64,000 nt of DNA from Diphasiastrum complanatum (taxonomy: Eukaryota > Streptophyta > Lycopodiopsida > Lycopodiales > Lycopodiaceae), in assembly GCA_029204225.1 (NCBI GenBank), contig CM055092.1, positions 20,316,036 through 20,380,035 on the forward strand. Direction: 5' to 3'. Each line of letters starts with the position of its first letter. The first letter of the stretch is position 1. Both the position numbers and the translations under genes were made by a program. The notes below the pieces were generated by a model, which worked only from the letters and a program-made list of their open reading frames with translations, did no database searches and was not told where the DNA came from. Positions 1-9,534 of this stretch are shown here, piece after piece.

Positions 1-652
1 ATTTGTGAATTGATTCTCACTAGCTACACAAATCTCTCTAAAACAAGATCTATTTCACATCAAATGATGGAGTATAGGCAAAGTTAGGATCCAACACTCT
101 TAGCACGTGTGAAATACACTAAGAAACCAAATTTGACTCAAATACAATTATATTGCATGAAACAAAATGGCTAAGATCTCAAAACAGTGCCTAGATCACA
201 TATAGATAAGATTGGCAAGCATACAACTGTGATTTTGGATCAACCAAGCAATCTCTTGACCAAACCAAATGTGTCCACCCAGGTCTAGGTGCCCTACCTA
301 ACCCTCTTCAAAAGCTTATAACTTTTGATTGGCTCAACCAAATGGAATGAAACTGATTGCAACAGAAACTAGACAAAAATAGCTTCAAAACAAGCTATCA
401 AGCAAGATAAATGGATCAAACATGAGAGAGAACTTCCAAACTGAAATTGGATGTTCCTCACACGTGTCTGAGCACCTGATTCCGTACAGTACCAGATCAG
501 ACCCAATCAATGTCCTTTTGATCTCTTTTGATCCAAGATTGAACAAGATAGCTAGGAAAATGGGCCTTGACAATTTCTAGCTCAAGATTGATGAAAATTT
601 TTCACTTAGATGGATCAAAATGCATGGTAACCTTAGGTAGGCTCTGATACCA
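1..652 (-). mobile_element. Copia-type element E0, 5' leader (truncated by window edge)
   Basis: Seen: this stretch lies directly inside a minus-strand LTR (653-1312) and begins, in element orientation, with a primer-binding site. It is AT-rich and has no long frame on the minus strand; a 62-codon frame at 385-573 has no recognisable content. Known: copia elements carry an untranslated leader of several hundred bases between PBS and gag. Inferred: this is that leader, with gag lying beyond the left edge. Near-palindromes related to the G-box motif occur at about 106 and 459. Confidence 0.65.
641..652 (-). other. Primer-binding site of E0
   Basis: Read on the minus strand this is TGGTATCAGAGC, complementary to the 3' end of initiator methionine tRNA, as used by most plant copia elements. 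It abuts the LTR end, which fixes the element's orientation. Confidence 0.85.
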
Positions 653-1312
653 TGTTGAATTTCACACGTGTGGACTGTCCACTACATGTACTTGTGATCT
701 CCTAAGGTGTGTAGATGCACCAAGATCAAGACTAGATTGAGATTCAAGATCAATCTTGAATCCTATGGCAAAAACACACTACTACATGCATTCAATCACT
801 TCCAACTCTCACTCACACGTGTGGGAAGTATTCAAAAAATAATCTAAGTAAAAACAAGCTGCTCTCCTCGGGTAGAGAGAGAAAATACATCAAGAGCTCT
901 CGGGTAGAGAGAGAAAGCTAGAAATCCAATAACTCACAAAATCCATGAAATCACCAAATCAATTAATTTCAAAATGAGGAGTACAATGATACTAGTAGGT
1001 CCACGAGCTACCACTATGCTTAACTATGATTGGACCACATTTTGTCACCTCTTGATCCTATTGGATCATTGATCTATGCACCTCTTAATTCTATTGGACT
1101 ATATTCAAGCACACCTCAATTTCCTATTGGACCTCACAAGGTTCCACCTCTATATCCTATTGGACCTCTTGGAATTCATCAAACAAAAACTTTACACTTG
1201 TCTACACTCTAATTAGCAAGTGTTTAGCCTCTTACTCTATTTTGGCTCAATAGTGGCATTACAAGTGGAAATGCATAATTTGCCATCTATGCCAAATTTA
1301 TTCCTATCAACA
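653..1312 (-). repeat. LTR, family A (5' LTR of E0)
   Basis: The 660-bp segment starts TGTTGA and ends TCAACA on the plus strand, a perfect 6-bp terminal inverted repeat of the TG...CA type, and it abuts the PBS at 641-652. It carries CACACGTGTG at 663-672 and 814-823, and four copies of a CTATTGGA-containing motif between about 1060 and 1170; these create a spurious Pro/Ile/Gly-rich frame at 1030-1212. The partner LTR lies outside the window. Confidence 0.8.
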
Positions 1313-1639
1313 TCCTACACCTAGATGCTTGATGTAAAAAACATAAGACCCCTATATCTAACATAGATAATCTTTTTCAATTCTTCACATATGCTTAGTA
1401 TAGGTACATAGTTAAAATTTCTTTTAAGGTTACGATGTCAAGTAGTTCTACCTCTTCTATTTCAGTAGTTGTAACTCAATACGTTGCAACAAGTGCATCA
1501 TCTTCATCCGATATTTCCAATGAAAGTTTTTTTTTATAAAACCACTCCTGAATTTGAACATATTTTCGTAAATGATGTGGAATCATCATCATTTACATGT
1601 TCATCTTTTGAAATTCCTTAAGCAAGTACTTTTCAAAAA

Positions 1640-2062
1640 ATGACGTCTATAACTCAGCTTGTGTCAAATCTTTCGACCTCGTCTTCCTCTTCATATACAG
1701 GCTCTACCCATTTAGAACATTGTTCTATTGAACAAGTTGAATCATTGAGTGATGAGTCAAAAGCTTCAATTCACTCAGTTACTGATTCTAGTAAATCAAC
1801 AGATCCACGTAAGTCTCTTGATCCGCGACGTTCAAGCTTTTCTCATGTTCATAGGAGACCTTCTCAAAGTGATGTTCGTCGTGTTAAATCTAAAAGAGCT
1901 ATATTCGTTGAAAATTTAGAGCCTTCTGAGGGTCCAGAACATCCTGAGGTTGGAGCCAAAATTCCGAGTCATGAAATTCCAACACCTTTTCAGCCAGTTC
2001 AAGTACCTACTAGTGTCACAGGTTCAATTTATAGATCAGACTCCAAACAAAAAGAAAAATAG
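1640..2062 (+). CDS. Serine-rich hypothetical frame upstream of a transposase relic
   Basis: A 140-codon open frame, rich in Ser, Thr, Glu and basic residues, with no domain that I recognise. It lies just upstream of, and on the same strand as, the decayed DGMDQ-type transposase that begins near 2070. It may be that gene's low-complexity N-terminal region, since the reading resumes after one stop at 2060-2062 (residues beginning RRDLRF). The compositional bias looks like a disordered protein region, but a chance frame cannot be excluded. No start signal or splice site settles the matter. Confidence 0.3.
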   Translation: MTSITQLVSNLSTSSSSSYTGSTHLEHCSIEQVESLSDESKASIHSVTDSSKSTDPRKSLDPRRSSFSHVHRRPSQSDVRRVKSKRAIFVENLEPSEGPEHPEVGAKIPSHEIPTPFQPVQVPTSVTGSIYRSDSKQKEK

Positions 2063-4091
2063 AAGAGAGACTTGAGATTCTCACCTGATTTAACGAATCG
2101 TCAAAAACAGTTGATTACAAAATCTGAAATTCAAAAGGTACAAAATATTATTTGCTGCTCATCATGTTGTTTGCAAAAGCTGAGTATCAAAGAAATTGAA
2201 GAATTAAGATCAAACTTCTTTTTTTGAAGTAAGGATGAGAGAAATTACTATTTGTGTGCAACAGTGAGGCTGGACAAAAACTCACTTTCATATTTTTTAA
2301 ATGCTTTGGAGGTTTGTCGCAAAGCTTACAAAGTAGTTCATGCAATCAAAAACTCAGGGCTTCAACGAATGCATGCACGATTTCAAAAAGATCCAACATT
2401 ACGAGGATCCTTATAGGGTCAAACTGTTTTTCCAAATGTTTTAAAAGCAACTGCTTGGCTAAAGCATTTCATAGATGTGCATGGAGAGAAATTGTCTAAT
2501 TTCTTATATTTTCACTTGCTAGATAATTTTACAAAATTAAAAAAAAAAAATTGATGTACAAAGAGTTTGCCAAAACAAAAAATGTTCCCTATTTGAGTTA
2601 CTCATATTTTCTTAGAATTTGAAAAAGAGATTCTGGACCGGTAAAGATTCCCAAAAAATCACGAATGACAGTATGCTCCACTTGCATTTTAAAGTCTGCA
2701 AAATAACTTGCAAAGAACAATGATGAGAAAGGTAAATATTAATCAAATTTGTCATTCATTTTAATACTTTCTATTTTGAAAAAATTTAACTTGCAATCTT
2801 TTTTAATATCATTATGGTATGATCTTTATTCTATTAAATAAGTGAATTATTGTATTTTTAGTGGATGCTGCAAAAGCTCTTCAACTGCACAGAGATCAAC
2901 AAACAGTTGAAAGACAAAAGTTAGCCAAGCATCGAAAGAAATGTTTGGAATGTCCACAAAAATATCTGGGCCATGTTATTGATGGCATGGATCAAAAGAA
3001 AACAATGTTGTCTCATTTTGTGAGAGTCCCCAAAAATTTGAACGAGGCAGATATTATTCAGGTTCGTTGGAGCACTTGTGTTTAATGGCACTTTGGAGTC
3101 CAAGGTCTTTTTTAATTATCTCAAGGCGTCCAACGAAACAGAGCGATGCGTAGCTAATATTAATGATATTAGCTTTCAGCACCAGTTTAAAATCAAATGT
3201 AACAAATCATACATTATATTATTGTGGGACAAACTATTTTCAAATTCAATTTCATGGCTACCTCTTGAAGGAGTTCGATTTTTGCTTGACATTCCATCGA
3301 CTCAAATCAAGCTTGTTGTGTTGTCTCCCTTGAAGTCCTTGCTAGAAGAACAAAAAGCGCAAAGAAAACATCGTGAAATTGATCCATTTGTCTTATTAAA
3401 TTTTTTGGAATCAAGTATTCAAACAGCTTATCATTTTTTTGATGAGTTTGATCAGCATTGGTGGATGGACTTTTTCGAGGAACAGAAAAATAGTTTGCTC
3501 AATCTTGAACATACATCAACAACTGAAGAATTTCATTGGCCTCATAAATTAGGAACATCAACTACAACTGTCGAGCCTTCAGATCTTCCTCGAGATAATG
3601 ATTTCTTGCAGCTTGTGCAAGGTGAGGAATGTGAAATTTATGTGGGCTCAAGGAAGAATAGGCAAAGTGTAAAAGCTGCAAAAATGAAATGGCGTGGTGA
3701 TTTGAATGAAATCCAAATTGGAAGCCTTGTTGCACTTCTAGCTTCAAGAAACAATGAAGGACATCCATTTTGGATTGCCAAAGTACTTGGTTTTATTCAA
3801 AATAGCAATTAAACAAAAGTACTACGTGTCCATTGGTTGCACACCACTTCAACGAATGTTTTTTTGGGAAGGTATGAACTCAAAATATTGCAAGTAGATC
3901 CAAAGGGCAAGAGAAAGAGATTGTCAAAAAATCAACCAAGAGTCTACGATTTGAATTTACAGGATGTAGATGTTTTGGCATTTAATTTTGAATTAACAAT
4001 GACCAATCATCTACAAAAGTCAACTATATCTATATTGAAAAAACCACTTGGATTACTGGAAAAACCATCATCCTCCACTCATCATCAATAG
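2063..4091 (+). pseudogene. Decayed DGMDQ-type DDE-like transposase
   Basis: Translated pieces follow the order of a transposase-like family that I know mainly from invertebrate and fungal genomes. First comes a Cys-rich start (CCSSCC near 2155), then a segment with VCRKAY and a HGEK motif (2240-2500). Next is a block with RHxxCxxxPxxY-like spacing ending in DGMDQKKT (about 2980-3010); its Asp is the likely first catalytic acid. A 244-codon frame follows at 3078-3812, ending in GHPFWIAKVL, and then a C-terminal block (RVHWLH, then 3837-4091). Stops and frame changes near 2228, 2417, 2550, 3075 and 3810 show decay, though some breaks could be introns: 2861 is preceded by a splice-acceptor-like TTTTTAG. 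The expected LDNCxxxNKN segment is not seen. Function is inferred from motif order alone. Confidence 0.6.
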
Positions 4092-5535
4092 AGAAAAACT
4101 GATTTACAAGGTTTTTTGTCAATATTAGACGCAAATTCTGAGGAAGATATGCCAGTTGACTCTAATGAAGAAGACGGGTCTTCCACTTTATCAACTGAAA
4201 ACGAGTGTTGATAATATGTCAAATTCTGAATTGAGAGGCATCAGTAAAAATTCCTTAGAAAATGTACTTTAAAAAAAAGAATGTGCAAATATAATTTAAG
4301 TTGTTTTGTATTTCAATGGGATTTCGAGTTTCAATAATCATTTGTTCTCTTAAATTATAATTTCATTTGTAACTATGATGGTTTTATGAAGTTTGCAACA
4401 AAAAACTTGTAGTTCTTTATTTAAAATATGCATTTTTTGGTTTTTTTTTAAAAACAAAATCTAGAGATTTATTAAAAAAATCTATAATTTTGGCCTAAAA
4501 CTAGGACCATTTAAAAACACCAAAAAGGATTACTCTTTTTCAGGTCAAAGTCCCAAAACAAATGTCATCGTGTTCTCTATTGAAGTACCAGAAGATGAGC
4601 CCACTAGTTCATCTTTCTTAGATTTAGCTACCATCCCTTTATTTGTTCCAATGGATGTAGATGAAGATGATGTTGATATAGGTGTTGAAGCTGAAGTTGA
4701 AATGGCATCTGAATATTAGCAGACCACCTATCGCTCAATAATTTTGTCCGATTTTAAATCTTCAAAAACTCCTTTTAGGGAGAAAAGTTTACTGGATCTT
4801 CATGTATATATTATAGATAATGATCATTATATATTGTTCAATGATATTGAAAATGTTTTTGATTTGAGAGAAGATGAAATCTTATCAATTTTTTTCTAAT
4901 ATTATTGATTATGATTATGATGATTTTAAGTGCGAGATTGATATTGTGATGGATGGCAATTGGAAATCTGATAAGGAAACATTGGATGCCACGATGTGAC
5001 AAAGCTTATTCTGAAACCTTGCGAATTGAAGAAATTTTTTTGGAGTTTTAGAAAAGGTATCCACCAAGGATTCATCATGAACTAGTGAGAACTGAAGAGT
5101 CTAGTGGTGGCCACGACATTACAACAAAAAATATGATCAGTTTCGATGAAGATGACCTTGTAAGTTATTGTTTTATGACCTAATACCTTAATTATTGTTC
5201 TATTTTTTGTAATTGTGATTTTCATTTTTTAATCTAAATATATCTCTTATTGCACTCATTTACAAAATACCATTGAAGCAGATTCCTTTGCTATAAGACG
5301 TGGAGGTCTTCGCAAAGGATCGACAACTATTGGGGGTACAAGGAGACATCCCTTGCCCACTATTTGAAATTTTTTGTAAATAACAAAATTTGTATATATC
5401 ATACGAGTTATAGTCCATTCGTCACAACCATTATAATGGCAATTAGAGCATTGTCTGTTTGCTTAGGAGGCCACAATTATGCCAAAGGAACATTCAAATT
5501 TGTCTTTGTTCAGAAGGATCTTGACTTTGGTGGTT
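4092..5535 (+). other. Unassigned degraded region between transposase relic and E1
   Basis: There is no long frame. Short acidic readings occur at about 4560-4718 (with PEDEPTSSS and a run of Asp/Val) and at about 4890-4995. Near 5405-5535 an open reading including ALSVCLGGHNYAKG runs up to the E1 breakpoint. These may be further exons or debris of the preceding relic. The right edge at about 5536 is where homology to the family-B gag begins on the minus strand. Confidence 0.4.
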
Positions 5536-6263
5536 GATGGAGATGCCTTTGGGGGTCCTTCTTGATCCTCAAGCTTTGTAGACTTCTTGAATGTTGATCC
5601 TTTGCCTTTGGACTTGCCTTTGCCTTTGGTGAAGAGAGCTTGGTCATCTCCACCTTGGATGGAAAGCCTATCCATCCTCTCTTGCATTTGGCTCCTTCTT
5701 GATTCCTCGGCCATGAGTGTGCCTTGGAGTTCTTCAAGTATGGGTACCTTACCCATAATTGCATATTCCTGAACCAAATTGTCAAATTCAAAGCTTAGTC
5801 CATTCAATATGAGTTGAACAAGCTCTTCATCCTTGATAGGGTCACCTATAAAGGCTAGCTCTTTGTTCAATTCCTTTACTCTTAGGACAAAAGTATGTGC
5901 ACTCTCTCCTTTCTTTTGATAGCTTCTATAGATTTGATTCTTCAAAGCCAACATTCTAGTTTGGTTCTTGGATTCATAGACCTTTTTCAAAGTCTCCCAA
6001 GCATCTTGAGCTGAAGTGCAATCTCCTACCTCTCTTAAGAGTTCATTTGCAACATTCATTTTTATGCAATGTAGTGCAACATTGCACCTCTTGATGTATT
6101 TGGCTTTTTCTTAAGGATGAATAGGTTCACCCTCCTTACCATTTACAATTTCCATCAGATCTTGCATGATCATGATAGATTCCATTCTAACTTTCCATAT
6201 GGAATAGTTAGTTTTGTTGAGCCTTTCATTAGTATCCAAAAGATATGCATTTATAGATGCCAT
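5536..6263 (-). pseudogene. Copia gag N-terminal part (E1)
   Basis: Gag forms the nucleocapsid shell that packages element RNA. The start is placed at the ATG at 6261-6263, because the same start heads E2 at 9535. A CAA-to-TAA change gives a stop at 6111-6113; the frame then stays open from 6059 to beyond the breakpoint. The plant copia gag core is visible (ELLREVGDC, then DAWETLKKVYES, LRVKELNKEL and VQLILNGL), followed by a Lys/Gly-rich stretch. The zinc knuckle is absent because homology ends at about 5536, and the last roughly 20 codons of the open frame are foreign. It is broken by both the stop and the truncation. Confidence 0.8.
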
Positions 6264-7062
6264 CTAGTCTCCTAATCAAGGACTTGACACAAATGAAGGT
6301 TACTTCTATTGATTTGATTGAAGGTCTACCTTATCCCACTTCTTAGGGACCTGAAAAGATCAGTAATAGACTTCCTATAAAGATCTAAGAATGATCTCTA
6401 ACAAAATCAAATCATAGAATACTAGAAACAATGCACTTGCTTGATTGAAGTAGACAATACTAGTAGAATTGCCCCTCTTTCTATAAAGAACATTAAAGCT
6501 TCCAAATGATCTGATCAAGAGTGAATTTCAGCAACCTAATATACTTCCAAAATCACTTGTAAAAGATCTAAATGGAACTTAATGAGGATGGAACACAATC
6601 TACTATCCAATCACAAGCAAAAAATGATCAAAATTGATGAAAAATTGATCTAGTTTGGTGCATAAGTCAAGCAATGGTTGGACTGAACCTAAATCACTTT
6701 AGGAGGTGCCTACTACACCTTAGAAAAGCCTTGAAGAGTCCCCAAAACTCTGATCTTCCCTCTCCTTGAATGCTAGAAAGCCTCCTCTATGAAATCACCT
6801 CCAAAACTCGCTTAGAAATCAATGCTTGGAGCAAGCAAAGCTTGCTATCTTGGTAATGTGAATTGAATTCAACTTTGCCTCTGGTTTTAGACACCCAAAA
6901 ACCTGCAAATGAAGTCACACAACACCAATCTCCAATGTATTTGACTCACTTTGAGTTCTAGAATCAATACTAGATGCTAAGATCCAATCTACACAAGATT
7001 TAGATCAAAAATTGTGATCAAATTGAATGAAAACCAAGGATTTAGCTCATTTCAACCTTTAG

Positions 7063-7074
7063 GCTCTGATACCA
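7063..7074 (-). other. Primer-binding site of E1
   Basis: The minus strand reads TGGTATCAGAGC directly after the LTR end, matching initiator Met tRNA. Confidence 0.85.
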
Positions 7075-7756
7075 TGTAAAAATTACAACAAATAAGGATC
7101 CTAAAACACTTGAAATGATGAGGGAAACAATAGATTATGATTTCATAAGATTAGCACAAGTTGAACCATCAAAATCCATCAAAAATCTATGCTTGAACCT
7201 CACTAAATGGCCCAAATCCTTGAAGAAGGCTTCACACGTGTGAAAGTACGGCCTCCCACAATCTGAGTACTGTACACCAGACCTACATTCAATCCTATAA
7301 TCATTAGTAATCACAAGTACTCAAACAATTATGAACATAGAGAGCAATTGCACCATTATGAGAAAAAAAACATGGAATTGCTTGATTGATTTTGGTGAGA
7401 TATCATCACCTATATATACATGATCCATCACGGTTTTGGGCAGGTATGAGTAGTCCTAAACCTATCCCTAATGCTAATTTTGGTGGATCTTTCATCCCTA
7501 CCAAGTTAGGGTTGGAATCTTGGAGATCCCTCAACAATGCAAAAATTACCAAAAATAGCTCCTATTTTTTCTCCCTTGTATCTAAGCATAATTTGGACTC
7601 ATTCCAAAGGTTCTAACACTTAGGTCTACTTGAGAATATCCTTATGAATGGAATCCTATGCTATTTGGCACGTGTGACAAGCCACATCATGACCATCTAA
7701 CTATTTACAAGTGATATGACCAAAACTAGTCAAGCTAGAATTGTGAATTTTTAACT
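7075..7756 (-). repeat. LTR, family B (5' LTR of E1)
   Basis: This is the full 682-bp family length, identical in length to the LTRs at 12463-13144 and 19900-20581. On the plus strand it starts TGTAAAAATTACA and ends TTTTTAAC plus one base; the terminal A expected at 7756 is T. It holds the 14-bp palindrome TTCACACGTGTGAA at 7231-7244. A spurious 76-codon frame inside (7386-7616) recurs in every copy of this LTR. Confidence 0.88.
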
Positions 7757-7764
7757 TAGTACAT

Positions 7765-7824
7765 GTTCTAACACTTAGGATTCCATTCATAAGGATGTTC
7801 TCAAGTAGACCTAAGTGTTAGAAC
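7765..7824. repeat. 15-bp inverted repeat at the broken 5' end of E2
   Basis: Positions 7765-7779 (GTTCTAACACTTAGG) are a perfect reverse complement of 7810-7824, with a 30-bp loop. The right arm is native family-B LTR sequence. The left arm is not found at this place in intact LTRs and replaces the first roughly 110 bp of the LTR. This is what self-primed snap-back synthesis at a cDNA end would leave. Confidence 0.75.
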
Positions 7825-8337
7825 CTTTGGAATGAGTCCAAATTAGGCTTAGATACGAGGGAGAAAAAATAGGAGCTATTTTTGGTAATTTTTGCATTGT
7901 TGAGGGATCTCCAAGATTCCAACCCTAACTTGGTAGGGATGAAAGATCCACCAAAATTAGCATTAGGGATAGGATTAGGGCTACTCATACCTGCCCAAAA
8001 CCGTGATGGATCATGTATATATAGGTGATGATATCTCACCAAAATCTATCAAGCAATCTCATGATTTTTCTCTCATAATGGTGCAATTGCTCTCTATGTT
8101 CATAATTGTTTGAGTACTTGTGATTACTAATGATTATAGGATTGAATGTAGGTCTGGTGTACAGTACTCAGACTGTGGGAGGCCGTACTTTCACACGTGT
8201 GAAGCCTTCTTCAAGGATTTGGGCCATTTAGTGAGGTTCAAGCATAGATTTTTGATGGATTTTGATGGTTCAACTTGTGCTAATCTTATGAAATCATAAT
8301 CTATTGTTTCCCTCATCATTTCAAGTGTTTTAGGATC
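7776..8337 (+). repeat. Truncated family-B 5' LTR of E2
   Basis: Homologous to the interior and 3' part of the 682-bp LTR, beginning at TAGGATTCC and stopping at TTTTAGGATC, about 25 bp short of the normal end. The TATA-like TATATATAGG lies at about 8014. The G-box palindrome TTCACACGTGTGAA is at 8190-8203. It lies head to head with the E1 LTR, 19 bp away. Confidence 0.85.
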
Positions 8338-8345
8338 ATTTCAAG

Positions 8346-8723
8346 TGCGTCCCTGCGGTGGCGTACGAGGTCCAATTTTCCTACATGGTATCAGAGCCCA
8401 GGACTTGCTACAACCGTATTCGGTTGCCTCAACCGGTGCTTGCTTAAGGGGGAGTGTTGGAGGTGTAAGTTGCGCACCAGTCAAAGAGGCTCCAGAATGA
8501 AGCAGAGGGCACGGAATGGTCTCATAAGTAAATGGGAAGATGAGAACGGGCAAGTCAAATAAGGAAATTGGAAGACTTGTGATTGTCCCCTGGTACCATC
8601 CCTTTTGGGGGTAAGGGGGAGACCACAATGCGATGGGTGGCTAGGCGACTGGGGTGGGACACCCAATATGCGGCCCACACGCGTGCGTCCCTGCGATGGC
8701 GTGCGAGGTCCAATTTTCCTACA
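8346..8723 (+). mobile_element. TRIM-like miniature LTR element inserted into E2's LTR
   Basis: The order is partial LTR (8346-8385, ending TTTTCCTACA), PBS (8386-8397, TGGTATCAGAGC), 48 bp, polypurine tract AAGGGGGAG (8446-8454), then a full 269-bp LTR (8455-8723, TGTTGGAGG...TTTTCCTACA). The whole internal region is only 69 bp and codes for nothing, which fits terminal-repeat retrotransposons in miniature. The 40-bp LTR fragment matches the end of the full LTR apart from a few base changes. It is more GC-rich than its surroundings. The element was not simply inserted: its LTR abuts the PBS of E2. Confidence 0.8.
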
Positions 8724-8735
8724 TGGTATCAGAGC
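8724..8735 (+). other. Primer-binding site of E2
   Basis: TGGTATCAGAGC directly follows the TRIM LTR, and the sequence after it (TAAAGGCTGAAATGAGC) is the family-B leader seen in E1. The TRIM/family-B join therefore lies at or beside the PBS. Confidence 0.85.
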
Positions 8736-9534
8736 CTAAAGGCTGAAATGAGCTAAATCCTTGGTTTTCATTCAATTTGATCACAATTTTTGATCTAAAT
8801 CTTGTGTAGATTGGATCTTAGCATCTAGTATTGATTCTAGAACTCAAAGTGAGTCAAATACATTGGAGATTGGTGTTGTGTGACCTCATTTGCAGGTGTT
8901 TAGGTGTCTAAAACCAGAGGCAAAGTTGAATTCAATTCACATTACCAAGATAGCAAGTTTTGCTTGCTCCAAGCATTGATTTCTAAGCAAGTTTTGGAGG
9001 TGATTTCATAGAGGAGGCTTTCTAGCATTCAAGGAGAGGGAAGATCAGAGTTTTGGGGACTCTTCAAGGATGATCTAAGGTGTAGTAGACACCTCCTAAA
9101 GTGATTTAGGTTCAATCCAACCATTGCTTGACTTATGCACCAAATTAGATCAATTTTTCATCAATTTTGATCATTTTTTGCTTGTGATTGGATAGTAGAT
9201 TGTGTTGCATCCTCATTAAGTTCCATTTAGATCTTTTACAAGTGATTTTGGAAGTATATTAGGTTGCTGAAATTCACTCTTGATCAGATCATTTGGAAGC
9301 TTTAATGTTCTTTATAGAAAGAGGGGCAATTCTACTAGTATTGTCTACTTCAATCAAGCAAGTGCATTGTTTCTAGTATTCTATGATTTGATTTTGTTAG
9401 AGATCATTCTTAGATCTTTATAGGAAGTCTATTACTGATCTTTTCAGGTCCCTAAGAAGTGGGATAAGGTAGACCTTCAATCAAATCAATAGAAGTAACC
9501 TTCATTTGTGTCAAGTCCTTGATTAGGAGACTAG

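Larger units (their letters stand above)
5536..7756 (-). mobile_element. Family-B copia element E1, 5' half only
   Basis: Reading on the minus strand, the order is LTR (7756-7075), PBS, leader, and gag as far as the Lys-rich linker before the zinc knuckle, where homology stops at about 5536. The missing part, starting just before the zinc knuckle, is what begins at about 16666 on the plus strand (E3). The leader and gag match the 5' part of E2 closely. Inferred: E1 and E3 are two halves of one insertion separated by an inversion. Confidence 0.8.

Noticed and set aside
641-652. Possible tRNA gene signal at the TGGTATCAGAGC sites
   Set aside because: Only the 12 bases complementary to a tRNA 3' end are present; these are retrotransposon primer-binding sites.
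1030-1212. Pro-Ile-Gly repeat frame
   Set aside because: Created by the CTATTGGA motif repeats inside LTR-A.
7386-7616. 76-codon frame repeated at 7818-8042, 12603-12833 and 20040-20270
   Set aside because: It lies inside every family-B LTR copy and repeats only because the LTR does.
8341-8678. Pro-rich minus-strand frames
   Set aside because: Antisense shadows of the GC-rich TRIM-like element; no coding support.
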